A stretch of DNA of 37,169 nt, from the NCBI GenBank assembly GCA_019636445.1, contig JAHBXO010000050.1, forward strand, positions 1-37,169. Reading direction: 5' to 3'. Shown here piece after piece: positions 1-7,351 of this stretch. The translations under genes and the position numbers were made by a program. Within the stretch, counting starts at the first letter, position 1, and each line of letters opens with the position of its first letter. This DNA comes from Gemmataceae bacterium. Its GTDB lineage: Bacteria; Planctomycetota; Planctomycetia; Gemmatales; Gemmataceae. A model generated the notes under the pieces. The model saw only the letters and a program-made list of their open reading frames with translations. It ran no database searches and was not told where the DNA came from.

Positions 1-98
1 AATCCACGCCGGCGGAAAGCGCAAGACCGATGGAAGGCAAATAATTACTGGGAAGCGTATGAGTTGTGAGTGCTGAGTTTAGAGACGGAGTGCTCCCC

Positions 99-446
99 AT
101 GCCCAAATCCGTCTCCGCGCTTGCGAAGAGGGCCCTCGCCGCCGGCAAGGGGGCGATGGAAGAAGTTCGCATTCACGTCTTCGAAGACGACGAGGAAGCT
201 CACGACGAAGAAGCCGTGGAGAAACTCCACGCCGACTTCGCGAAGCAGTTCGACAAGGCCGTCTCGACGCTTTCGAACGAGTACAGGAAACCAACGCGCA
301 CGGGCGAGTCGGAATATCGCTCCATCCCGCTCAACGGCGTCTTCCGCTATGCGATCTGGAAGGTCGGCAAATTGGAACTCTACGTCGCCGCCGCCCACGA
401 GGACACCGAAGTACCGATCATCCTGATGCTCGGCATGGCCGGGTAG
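99..446 (+). CDS. Hypothetical protein, 115 aa
   Basis: I do not recognise this family. The ATG at 99 is preferred over an in-frame GTG at 66 because a GGAG lies at 87-90, eight bases upstream. The N-terminal half is charged, with an acidic cluster (FEDDEEAHDEEA) followed by a probable amphipathic helix. The C-terminal half is more hydrophobic and ends in VPIILMLGMAG. There is no signal peptide and no clear membrane segment. It is convergent with the ferredoxin gene and stands alone on this strand. It is real by codon pattern and ribosome-binding site, but its function is unknown. Confidence 0.65.
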   Translation: MPKSVSALAKRALAAGKGAMEEVRIHVFEDDEEAHDEEAVEKLHADFAKQFDKAVSTLSNEYRKPTRTGESEYRSIPLNGVFRYAIWKVGKLELYVAAAHEDTEVPIILMLGMAG

Positions 447-527
447 TTGTTGCAGTTACCGTGGACGGAATGGAACCCGAACCGATCGGGTGGTTCGCGA
501 TGGGTTGTTGAAGCCCGACACGGGCGA

Positions 528-950
528 TCAGTGATGGCCTTCCTTCACGGCGTTCCGGTTCCACTTCGGCACAATCACCAGCAGGTCCTTCGTTCCGTCC
601 GGCACGCACTGGCAGCTCAGCCGCGATTCCGTCGTGAGTGCCGGCGCCTCGTCCAGCATGTCTTCCTCGTCGTCCGTGGCGGGCGAGCAGGTGTCCAGCC
701 CCTTCTCGACGTAGACGTGACAGGTGGAACAGGCGCAGACGCCGCCGCAGGAGTGGTTGATCTCGATGCCGGCACCTTCAGCGATGTCCAGAATACTGCC
801 TTCGAGGCCGTGGTCGCCGAAGGGTATTTGAGCGGGGTCGACAGGGACGGCGCGGGTCTCGCCGGTCTCTTCGAGCCGGAAGGTGACGGTGAACGGCTTG
901 GTAGGCCGCGCGGTCTTGGCCGCCTGGATGTACGGGTTGACGCCGCCCAT
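528..950 (-). CDS. fdx: 2Fe-2S ferredoxin, Isc/adrenodoxin type
   Basis: A 140-aa electron carrier of the vertebrate/Isc-type [2Fe-2S] class, acting in the cytoplasm, typically in Fe-S cluster assembly or P450-type electron transfer. The cluster ligands fit Cys68-x5-Cys74-x2-Cys77 and Cys113. They lie in HSCGGVCACSTCH and SRLSCQ, and the motif EEDMLDEA between them is typical of Isc Fdx. A GAGG lies about ten bases before the start. It follows secY on the same strand after a GC-rich hairpin at 996-1024. A TAGAAT-like -10 at 985-990 (minus strand) could give it its own promoter. No isc or suf genes are in the window, so the exact partner is unknown. Confidence 0.9.
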   Translation of the reverse strand: MGGVNPYIQAAKTARPTKPFTVTFRLEETGETRAVPVDPAQIPFGDHGLEGSILDIAEGAGIEINHSCGGVCACSTCHVYVEKGLDTCSPATDDEEDMLDEAPALTTESRLSCQCVPDGTKDLLVIVPKWNRNAVKEGHH

Positions 951-995
951 CGCGAATGATCCTCGGTGCTAGTCGTGTGAAAGCATTCTACGCGA

Positions 996-1024
996 ACGGG
1001 CGGCGGATGGATTCCGCCGCCCGT
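996..1024 (-). terminator. GC-rich hairpin after secY
   Basis: A perfect 11-bp stem (996-1006 pairing with 1014-1024) with a 7-nt loop lies between the secY stop and the ferredoxin start. It lacks a following U-tract, so it is not a textbook intrinsic terminator. It may end or attenuate the ribosomal operon transcript, or stabilise its 3' end. Confidence 0.45.
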
Positions 1025-1049
1025 CGGGATTCGTTCTTCAAGTACTTCG

Positions 1050-2585
1050 TCAGTCTTCCGTGAGGCCCTGGAAGTTCCGCATGACGAGGTGGCTGTTGAT
1101 CTTCGAGACGAGGTCGAGCGCCACGCTGATGACGATGAGCAGGCCGGTGCCGCCGTAGAAGCCGGCGACGCGGGGGTCGACTTCGAGTTCGCTCTGTACC
1201 ACGCTCGGGATGATGGCGATGATGGCGAGGAACGCGGCGCCGACATAGGTGATACGCATCAGCACCTTTTCCAGATACTCAGCCGTGCTCTTGCCGGGCC
1301 GGTAGCCGGGGATGAAGCTGCCGTGTTCCTTCAGGTTCTCGGAGATTTCCTTCGGATTGAAGGTGATGGCAACCCAGAAGTAGCAGAAGACGTAGATGAG
1401 CAGGACGTAGAACATGTTGTACATCCAGCCGCTACCGCGCTGGAAGACGTTGCCGAGGGTGTTGGCCCACTCGACGCCGGCGACTTTGTAGAGGATGCTG
1501 AAGACGAAACCGGGGATGATGAGCAGCGTGCTGGCGAAGATGACGGGCATGACGCCAGCGGCGTTGACCTTCATCGGAAGGACGCTGCGGCCGCCACCGA
1601 AGGTGCGTCGTCCGCGGACGTGCTTGGCGGACTGCATGGGGATGGCGCGCTTCGCCTTGGTGATGGCGATGACGCCGACGACGACGGCGACGAACAGGCC
1701 AATGAGGACGATGAGCTTTTCGAAGCTGATGTCACCGGTGGCGCTGCCGAGGGTGAACAGCGATTCCTTGAGTTTCGTGGTTCCCGGTTCGAAGAGCATG
1801 ATGCCGGTGGCGTCGGGGATGCGGGCGACGATGCCGGCCATGATGATGAGCGAGATCCCGTTGCCGATGCCGTATTCGTCGATCTGCTCGCCGAGCCACA
1901 TCATGAAGAGCGTGCCGGCGGTCATGATGACGACGGCGGAGAGTCCGAAGAAAAAGGCCGGGTAGCCGGGGATGAGCAGGCCGAGGCCGCCGCCGTCGGA
2001 GGACGGATTGTCGAAGAGGTAGCGGACGAACATGATCGCCTGGGCGATGCAGATCGGCACGGTGAGGTAGCGGGTGTATTCGTTGATCTTCTTCTGACCG
2101 GACTGGCCTTCCTTGCGGAGTTTCTCGAGCGACGGGACAACGCCGGAGGAGAGCAACTGCATGATGATCGACGCCGAGATGTACGGCATGATGCCGAGGG
2201 CGAAGATGCATCCGTTCGAGAGGTTGCCGCCGGAGAACATGGAGACGAAGCCGAAGACGCGGCCGAGGGTTCCGCCGGCGGCTTCGCTCATTTTCTGTTG
2301 CAGGAGGTCGTGGTTGACCATGGGCAGCGGTACATAGTAGCCGATGCGGTAGGCGGCGAGGAAAAGGGCCGTGATGAGAATCTTGCGGCGGAGTTCCGGA
2401 ATGCGAAAGATGACGAGGAGTTGTTCGGGGGCGGAGCCGACGACGGCGGCAATGATGCCGGCGATCAGCGCGGCGTAGGCGATTGGGAAGCCGAGGAGGG
2501 ACGCGCCGGAGTTCGAGAACGTCAGGCCGATGCCGGCGACGATGAGCAGGGTGCCGAGCGCGAGTGCGGGCCGTCGCCAGTTCAT
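1050..2585 (-). CDS. secY: Preprotein translocase subunit SecY (extended N-terminus)
   Basis: The channel-forming subunit of the SecYEG translocon in the cytoplasmic membrane, 511 aa against about 430-440 aa in most bacteria. The conserved SecY start (FRIPELRRKILITALFLAAYRIG) begins only near residue 60. Before it, residues 5-50 form two hydrophobic segments not found in standard SecY. The plug and pore region (FSGGNLSNGCIFALGIMPYISASIIMQLL) and the cytosolic-loop motifs around FNPKEISENLKEHGSFIPGYRPG are intact. The start is supported by AGAGG upstream, and the extension is in frame with no better internal start. It is the last spc-type gene, after rplO. rpmJ, infA, adk and map do not follow it as they often do. 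Confidence 0.97.
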   Translation of the reverse strand: MNWRRPALALGTLLIVAGIGLTFSNSGASLLGFPIAYAALIAGIIAAVVGSAPEQLLVIFRIPELRRKILITALFLAAYRIGYYVPLPMVNHDLLQQKMSEAAGGTLGRVFGFVSMFSGGNLSNGCIFALGIMPYISASIIMQLLSSGVVPSLEKLRKEGQSGQKKINEYTRYLTVPICIAQAIMFVRYLFDNPSSDGGGLGLLIPGYPAFFFGLSAVVIMTAGTLFMMWLGEQIDEYGIGNGISLIIMAGIVARIPDATGIMLFEPGTTKLKESLFTLGSATGDISFEKLIVLIGLFVAVVVGVIAITKAKRAIPMQSAKHVRGRRTFGGGRSVLPMKVNAAGVMPVIFASTLLIIPGFVFSILYKVAGVEWANTLGNVFQRGSGWMYNMFYVLLIYVFCYFWVAITFNPKEISENLKEHGSFIPGYRPGKSTAEYLEKVLMRITYVGAAFLAIIAIIPSVVQSELEVDPRVAGFYGGTGLLIVISVALDLVSKINSHLVMRNFQGLTED

Positions 2586-2630
2586 GGGGAATCCTCTGTC
2601 TCTGCGGTCATCGGGGGCCGCGCGGTCCGC

Positions 2631-2673
2631 GGGGCGGGCGGGATGCCGGCGGATGCCGCGTCCCGCCCGCCCC
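2631..2673 (-). promoter_or_regulatory. Strong hairpin in the rplO-secY spacer
   Basis: Two perfectly complementary 13-base arms (2631-2643 and 2661-2673), almost all G and C, enclose a 17-nt loop in the 128-bp gap between rplO and secY. In the mRNA this is a very stable stem between the L15 stop and the SecY start. It could attenuate or protect the transcript and so set the ratio of ribosomal protein to translocon. That role is an inference; only the symmetry is seen. Confidence 0.5.
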
Positions 2674-2713
2674 GTGGTTCGCGGCCCGTCCGGGGCCGGC
2701 GATCGTTGACGCG

Positions 2714-3241
2714 TTACTTCGCGGCGGCGTCCGGCTTCTTCTTCTTGGAGTTCTTACCCTGGCCCATCTTGGCGCGAACGGGCTTCTTCGGGCCGGGGAT
2801 CACGTCCACTGTGCCGCCCTTGGCTTCGATCTTGGCCTTCGCGGAGGCGCTGAAGTGGTGCGCCTTCACGGTGAGCTTCTTGCCGAGGTCGCCTTCGCCG
2901 AGAATGCGGAGCGAGTCGAAGGTGCCAACGACGAGGCGTTCGGCCTTGAGGGCGGCCATGTCGACGACGGTGCCGTCGGCGAAGCGGTCGAGATCGCCGA
3001 CGTTCACGATAGCGATGTCCTTCTGGAACATGCCGTTCGAGAAGCCGCGCTTCGGGAGGCGGCGATGGAGCGCCGTCTGACCGCCGGTGAAGAGGGCGCC
3101 CGGGAGTCCGGCGCCGGCGCTGGCGTACTGGCCCTTGTGGCCGCGCGAGCTGGTCTTGCCGTGGCCGGAGCCAACGCCGCGACCGACACGCTTCTTAAGC
3201 TTGCGCTTCTGGACGCCGGTCGAAAGAGTCGTCAGGTCCAT
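2714..3241 (-). CDS. rplO: 50S ribosomal protein L15 (uL15)
   Basis: A late-assembly large-subunit protein, 175 aa. The N-terminal tail KRVGRGVGSGHGKTSSRGHKGQ, the RRLPKRGF stretch and the C-terminal AKGGTVDVIPGPKKP region are diagnostic. A Lys-rich tail (KNSKKKKPDAAAK) makes it longer than the usual 145-150 aa. Its ATG shares one base with the rpsE stop (TAATG), implying translational coupling. rpmD (L30), which sits between rpsE and rplO in Escherichia coli and Bacillus, is absent. Confidence 0.97.
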   Translation of the reverse strand: MDLTTLSTGVQKRKLKKRVGRGVGSGHGKTSSRGHKGQYASAGAGLPGALFTGGQTALHRRLPKRGFSNGMFQKDIAIVNVGDLDRFADGTVVDMAALKAERLVVGTFDSLRILGEGDLGKKLTVKAHHFSASAKAKIEAKGGTVDVIPGPKKPVRAKMGQGKNSKKKKPDAAAK

Positions 3242-3756
3242 TAGAGTTTCACTCCCCGCAGGGCGGCCACTTCTTCTTTGGTCCGCAGTTGTTGGAGGCC
3301 GTTGATGGTCGCCTTCACGAGGTTGATCGGGTTGGTGCTGCCGTGGACCTTCGTGAGGATGTTGGCGACGCCGGCGGCCTGCAGGACTTCCCGCACGCCG
3401 GGGCCGGCCTTCAGACCGGTACCGGCACCCGCCGGAACGAGGATGACGCGGCTGGCGCCATACTTGCCGATCACGCGGTGCGGGATCGTGTCGCCCTTGA
3501 GCGAGAGCTTCTTGGTGCGGCGCGCCTGCTGCTCGCCTTCCTTGATCGCCTTCTCGACCGCCGGGGGCACTTCGTTCGCCTTCCCGTAGCCGAACGACAC
3601 CTTCCCCTGCTTGTCGCCGACGACGACGAGCGCGTTGAAACTGAAGCGTCGGCCGCCCTTCACCACGCAGGCGGACCGCTTGATCTTCACGACGAAGTCG
3701 ACCATCCCCTGATCGCGGGAGTCGCGTTCGCCCTTGTCGCCCCGTTCACGTGCCAT
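3241..3756 (-). CDS. rpsE: 30S ribosomal protein S5 (uS5)
   Basis: A small-subunit protein of the decoding and mRNA-entry region, 171 aa. The dsRBD-like N-terminal half (VVKIKRSACVVKGGRRFSF, then GYGKANEVPPAVEKAI) and the C-terminal GSTNPINLVKATINGL motif are typical. An arginine- and acid-rich leader of about 17 residues precedes the conserved part. It overlaps rplO by one base. It is separated from rplR by a 155-bp spacer, unusually long within this operon, holding a palindromic repeat. Confidence 0.97.
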   Translation of the reverse strand: MARERGDKGERDSRDQGMVDFVVKIKRSACVVKGGRRFSFNALVVVGDKQGKVSFGYGKANEVPPAVEKAIKEGEQQARRTKKLSLKGDTIPHRVIGKYGASRVILVPAGAGTGLKAGPGVREVLQAAGVANILTKVHGSTNPINLVKATINGLQQLRTKEEVAALRGVKL

Positions 3757-3822
3757 GCTTCACCTCGGAACACGGGACACGCGGTCCCGGGAATCTCGTC
3801 GTTTCGATCACCGGTGTTTCCA

Positions 3823-3900
3823 TTTTGGATTTTTCGTTTCGCGTTTTGAATTGATTCAATCCCATGAACCAATTCAATACGCGAAACGAAAAATGCAAAA
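3823..3900. repeat. Palindromic repeat, solo copy of the S23-cassette arms
   Basis: An AT-rich palindrome in the rplR-rpsE spacer. Arms 3823-3857 and 3866-3900 match at 32 of 35 positions around an 8-nt loop (3858-3865). The sequence contrasts sharply with the GC-rich operon around it. The right arm matches the left flank of the four-helix-bundle gene at 18250-18281 at 29 of 32 positions, and the left arm corresponds to its right flank. As RNA it would form a long near-perfect stem-loop, a plausible RNase III substrate, between two essential cistrons. Confidence 0.85.
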
Positions 3901-3911
3901 CTCCGACTCCA

Positions 3912-4367
3912 CTATGACTTCGCGGGAGCGGGTTTCTTCTCTTTCTTGTCCTTTTTCGCGTCCGCGGTCGCCGGCGCGGCTTCCTTCTTCTTTTCTTCCA
4001 GGCCGGTGCACTTCAAACCGGCTTTCGTGGCCGCCACCGCGAGCGCCTTGACGCGCCCGTGGAAGCGGAACGCGCCGCGGTCGAATGCCGCCTCGGTGAT
4101 TCCTTTCGCCTTGGCCTTCTCGGCGATCTTCTTGCCGACCTCGGCCGCCGCCGCGATGTTCCCGCCGTAGGCGAGCTTGCCGTCCTTCGCATTGCTCGCC
4201 GCCGCCGCGATCGTGATCTCGGCATCGTCGTCGATGAGCTGTGCGTAGATCTGCAGGTTGGTCCGGTGCACCGACAGGCGCGGCTTCGTGGCCGTGCCGT
4301 GGATCGCCTTGCGGACCCGGTGCCGCCGGCGCTCGCCGCGGATCGCCTTGCTCTTGTGTCTGTCCAT
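3912..4367 (-). CDS. rplR: 50S ribosomal protein L18 (uL18)
   Basis: The 5S rRNA-binding protein of the large subunit, 151 aa. The N-terminal RRRHRVRKAIHGTATKPRLSVHRTNLQIYAQLIDD stretch and the internal FDRGAFRFHGRVKALA (usually FDRGGYLYHGRVKALA) are diagnostic. The last 30 residues are a Lys/Ala/Glu-rich extension not present in the usual 117-120-aa protein. It follows rplF by 63 bases and is followed by the palindrome-bearing spacer before rpsE. Confidence 0.97.
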   Translation of the reverse strand: MDRHKSKAIRGERRRHRVRKAIHGTATKPRLSVHRTNLQIYAQLIDDDAEITIAAAASNAKDGKLAYGGNIAAAAEVGKKIAEKAKAKGITEAAFDRGAFRFHGRVKALAVAATKAGLKCTGLEEKKKEAAPATADAKKDKKEKKPAPAKS

Positions 4368-4430
4368 GGTCGTCTACCTGGCCTCGGTCCCGTGAGGCGG
4401 GCGCGGCCCGCCGGAATGGTTCGGAATTCG

Positions 4431-4982
4431 TTACTTGCTGCTCGCGAACGACTTCCCTTCCTTGCGGCGGACGGTCTCGTTCTCGTAGCGGACGCCCTTG
4501 CCCTTGTACGGTTCCGGCTTCTTGCTCGCCCGCACTTCGGCGGCGAACTGGCCGACCTTCTGCTTGTCCGGGCCGCTCACCACGATCGTTGTCGGGTCCG
4601 GTACGGCGACCGTCACCTGCGAGTCCGGGGCGGGCACGTGCAGAATGCGGTTGGCGAAGCCGACCGTCAGCTCGACGCCCTTGTTCTTGGATGCGGCCTG
4701 GTAACCGACGCCTTCGACCTTGAGGCGCTTCTCGTAGCCTTTGCTGACGCCGACGATCAAGTTATTCACGAGCGCCCGGGTGGTGCCGTGAAGGGCACGA
4801 GACTGCTTGGTGTCGTCGGGTCGCTCCACAACGATCTGCTTTCCGTCGCTGGCGACCTTGATGCTCGGATGGTGCGTGAACTGGAGCTTGCCCTTCGGGC
4901 CTTCGACCTTGATCGTGCCCTTGTCGATGCTCACCTTCACGCCCGCCGGAATCGCGACGGGCTGCTTGCCGATACGTGACAT
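4431..4982 (-). CDS. rplF: 50S ribosomal protein L6 (uL6)
   Basis: A large-subunit protein near the GTPase centre, 183 aa. The start at 4982 (MSRIGKQP) is chosen because MSRIGK is the family's canonical N-terminus and a GGAGAG lies just upstream. A longer in-frame form starting at 5033 is rejected. GVGYQAA and the C-terminal PEPYKGKGVRYENETVRRKEGKS are diagnostic of the two duplicated L6 domains. It lies between rpsH and rplR as in the spc operon. Confidence 0.97.
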   Translation of the reverse strand: MSRIGKQPVAIPAGVKVSIDKGTIKVEGPKGKLQFTHHPSIKVASDGKQIVVERPDDTKQSRALHGTTRALVNNLIVGVSKGYEKRLKVEGVGYQAASKNKGVELTVGFANRILHVPAPDSQVTVAVPDPTTIVVSGPDKQKVGQFAAEVRASKKPEPYKGKGVRYENETVRRKEGKSFASSK

Positions 4983-5043
4983 TGAGAATCTCTCCAAGGG
5001 CTTAACCGGCGCGTGGCCGGGATGCAGCCCCATTCTGGGTGGA

Positions 5044-5490
5044 TCACCACACGGTGGCGATCAGTTCGCCGCCAACCTTGGCCTGCCGGGCCTGGCGGTC
5101 GCTGAGGACGCCACGGCTGGTGCTGAGGATGGCGATGCCGAGGCCATCAAGGACGCGCTTGACGTCCTTGTAGCCCTGGTAAACGCGCTGGCCGGGCGAA
5201 CTCGCTCGTGCGATGTGCCGGATCACGCGCTCGCCATCGGGGCCGTACTTCAGGAAGACCTGGAGCACGACGTGCGCCTGGCCGAAATCCGTGGTTTCGG
5301 TGAACTCGTCGTGGCCGTCGGCGTTCTTCGCGTACTTGCCGACGCGGAAGCCGAGAATGAAGCCTTCGTCCTGGAGGACCTTGGCGATGGCGCACTTGAG
5401 CTTGGTCGCGGGCATCTCGACGGCCGGGCGCTCGATGGCGCTGGCGTTCCGGATGCGGGTGAGCATGTCCGCGATCGGGTCGGTCATCAT
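5044..5490 (-). CDS. rpsH: 30S ribosomal protein S8 (uS8)
   Basis: A small-subunit assembly protein binding the 16S central domain; in E. coli it is also the translational repressor of the spc operon. It has 148 aa against about 130, because of an insertion after residue 45 (around GKYAKNADGHDEFTETTDFG). The N-terminal DPIADMLTRIRNA and the C-terminal GLGIAILSTSRGVLSDRQAR are canonical. GGAGAA lies nine bases upstream of tandem ATG codons, and the first is used here. Whether autoregulation operates here is not visible. Confidence 0.97.
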   Translation of the reverse strand: MMTDPIADMLTRIRNASAIERPAVEMPATKLKCAIAKVLQDEGFILGFRVGKYAKNADGHDEFTETTDFGQAHVVLQVFLKYGPDGERVIRHIARASSPGQRVYQGYKDVKRVLDGLGIAILSTSRGVLSDRQARQAKVGGELIATVW

Positions 5491-5509
5491 GGGTGGGTTC
5501 TCCGATCGC

Positions 5510-5770
5510 TTACCAGGAGGCCTTGCGGACGCCGGGGATCAGGCCGCTGCTGGCCAGGTCCCGGAACACGATACGGCACACGCCGAACTTGCCGAGCACG
5601 GCGCGCGGCCGGCCGGTCAGTTGGCACCGCTTGCGGATCTTGATCAGGTCGCGCGGGCGGAGGAGTTTGGTCTTGTCGCGCTGGTCTTCGGGCTTGGCCA
5701 TTTCGGCCTTGTGCGCGGCCAATTCCTTCATCTCCCGCTTGTAGCGGACCATCTTCGCCTTCGTAGACAT
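5510..5770 (-). CDS. rpsN: 30S ribosomal protein S14 (uS14), zinc-independent form
   Basis: A small-subunit head protein of 86 aa. The C-terminal RCQLTGRPRAVLGKFGVCRIVFRDLASSGLIPGVRKASW identifies it. Of the four cysteines of the zinc-binding C+ form only one of each pair remains (CQLT and CRIV), so it belongs to the C- type. Its length lies between the 61-aa C+ and the 101-aa E. coli type. It is followed by rpsH after 19 bases and preceded by a 163-bp spacer. Confidence 0.96.
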   Translation of the reverse strand: MSTKAKMVRYKREMKELAAHKAEMAKPEDQRDKTKLLRPRDLIKIRKRCQLTGRPRAVLGKFGVCRIVFRDLASSGLIPGVRKASW

Positions 5771-5933
5771 CGCGGCCTTCTCTTGCGGGGGTCCCGCGTG
5801 CGGCGTTCCGGTTCGGAGTCGCGGGTACGCCCCGCGGAGAACCGGCCGTTCCGTTGATAGCGGTCACTATCGATGATCGGTTCAATCCCGAATTCATTGG
5901 TATATGAATTCGACACGAACCCTGACACGTTTT

Positions 5934-6503
5934 TCAAACTTCCCGGAACGGCATGCCGAACAGGCGGAGCAATTCGCGGGCTTCGTCGTCGTTGCGGGTG
6001 CTGGTGACGAACGTGATGTCCATCCCCTGCGTGAAGTTCACCTTGTCCGGATCGATTTCCGGGAAGATGAGCTGTTCCGTGATGCCGACGCTGTAGTTGC
6101 CGTTGCCGTCGAAGCTCTTCGGATTCACGCCGCGGAAGTCGCGGATCCGCGGGAGCGCGACGTTGATGAATCGGTCGAGGAACTCGAACATCCGCCGGCC
6201 GCGGAGCGTCACGCGGCAGCCGATTTCGTAGCCCTGGCGGAGACGGAACTGACTGATGGCCACCTTCGCCTTGGTGATCTGCACCTTCTGCCCGGCGATC
6301 AGCGTGAGCTGTTCGGCGGCGACTTTCATCTTTTCCTTGTCCTGCAGCGCCTTGCCCACGCCCATGTTCAGCACGATCTTTTCGAGCTTCGGCAGGCTGA
6401 AGACGTTTTTGCGACCGAACTTCTGACCGAGTGCCGGAAGGATTTCCTTCTGGTACTTGGCCTGGAGGCGGGTCGGCGGCAGTTTGGTCGCGGTGTCGGC
6501 CAT
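5934..6503 (-). CDS. rplE: 50S ribosomal protein L5 (uL5)
   Basis: A 5S rRNA-binding large-subunit protein, 189 aa. VFSLPKLEKIVLNMGVGKA, the AKVAISQFRLRQGYEIGCRVTLRGRRMFEFLDR block and the terminal DDEARELLRLFGMPFR are diagnostic. The start at 6503 is preceded by GAGAGA. The 163-bp spacer after it (5771-5933) contains only a short inverted repeat (GATAG/CTATC) that I can see, with no gene. Confidence 0.97.
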   Translation of the reverse strand: MADTATKLPPTRLQAKYQKEILPALGQKFGRKNVFSLPKLEKIVLNMGVGKALQDKEKMKVAAEQLTLIAGQKVQITKAKVAISQFRLRQGYEIGCRVTLRGRRMFEFLDRFINVALPRIRDFRGVNPKSFDGNGNYSVGITEQLIFPEIDPDKVNFTQGMDITFVTSTRNDDEARELLRLFGMPFREV

Positions 6504-6584
6504 CGGATCTCTCTCGTCGCACCGGGGTTCGGCGAGTGTCGGACGAAACGATTCGTCGGACCCCGCCCGCGGCGCGAGTACGGG

Positions 6585-6935
6585 TTACTTTTTCTTGGCG
6601 TACTTCGGGTTCGGCTTGGCGAGCGTGCGGAGGGTCGTGCCGCTCTTCTTGGCGATCAGCACCTTGGTGCCGTCTTCCAGGTATTCCACGCCGACGCGGG
6701 TCGGCTTGTTGGTGGTCGGGTCGACGAGCGCCACGTTGGACGCGTCGATCGCCATTTCCTTCGAGAGGCGCCCGCCCTGCGGGTTGGCGCGCGAAGGCTT
6801 CAGGTGCTTGTAGACCCGGTTGATCCCTTCGACAACGACCTTGTTCTTCTCGCGCAGGACGCGCAGCACCTTGCCGCGCTTCCCCTTGTCGTCGCCGGCG
6901 AGCACTTCGACCGTGTCGTCTTTCCGAATGAACAT
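6585..6935 (-). CDS. rplX: 50S ribosomal protein L24 (uL24)
   Basis: An assembly-initiator protein of the large subunit, 116 aa. The N-terminal KOW motif (DTVEVLAGDDKGKRGKVLRV) and the following VVVEGINRVYKHLKPSRANPQGG are typical. The C-terminus is Lys-rich (PNPKYAKKK). It follows rplN by 19 bases and precedes rplE by 81. Confidence 0.97.
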   Translation of the reverse strand: MFIRKDDTVEVLAGDDKGKRGKVLRVLREKNKVVVEGINRVYKHLKPSRANPQGGRLSKEMAIDASNVALVDPTTNKPTRVGVEYLEDGTKVLIAKKSGTTLRTLAKPNPKYAKKK

Positions 6936-6954
6936 GACTGCTCCGTAGGCTCGC

Positions 6955-7320
6955 TCAGACCACTTCGGCGGCGAGGCTGAGGATCTTGCTGAAGTTCGCG
7001 CGGAGCTCGCGGGGCACGGCCCCGAAGATCCGCGTGCCGCGCGGGTTGTCGTCCGCGTCCAGGATGACCAGCGCGTTGCTGTCGAACCGGACGTAGCTGC
7101 CGTCTTCGCGGCGCGTGGCGACCTTGGTCCGGACGATGACGCCCTTGACCACGTCGCCGGGCTTCACGTCGCCGCCCGGCAGCGCCTTCTTAATGCTGCA
7201 CTTGACGATGTCACCCAGGTACGCGACACGGCGCTTCGAGCCGCCGAGCACCTGGATGCACATGACTTCCTTGGCGCCGGTGTTATCCGCGACGTCCATG
7301 TAGGAATACATCTGAATCAT
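6955..7320 (-). CDS. rplN: 50S ribosomal protein L14 (uL14)
   Basis: A core large-subunit protein forming intersubunit bridges and the RsfS docking site, 121 aa, the usual length. VADNTGAKEVMCIQVLGGS and the C-terminal PRGTRIFGAVPRELR followed by ILSLAAEVV are diagnostic. It sits between rpsQ and rplX with short spacers, as in nearly all bacteria. Confidence 0.98.
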   Translation of the reverse strand: MIQMYSYMDVADNTGAKEVMCIQVLGGSKRRVAYLGDIVKCSIKKALPGGDVKPGDVVKGVIVRTKVATRREDGSYVRFDSNALVILDADDNPRGTRIFGAVPRELRANFSKILSLAAEVV

Positions 7321-7351
7321 TGGTCGGTTCCGTTCTCGCGGGTCCGCGGTA

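Noticed and set aside
1..98. Possible 3' end of an upstream gene
   Set aside because: All three plus frames close within 80 bases and none shows a recognisable C-terminus.
447..527. Terminator hairpins between the first gene and the ferredoxin
   Set aside because: Short stems (GCCCG/CGGGC and CGAACC/GGTTCG) exist but are weak and have no U-tract; they are expected by chance at this GC content.
1089..3080. 663-codon open frame on the plus strand opposite secY and rplO
   Set aside because: It is antisense to two unmistakable genes; its Asp/Glu/Gly-rich composition is the usual shadow of high-GC coding DNA.
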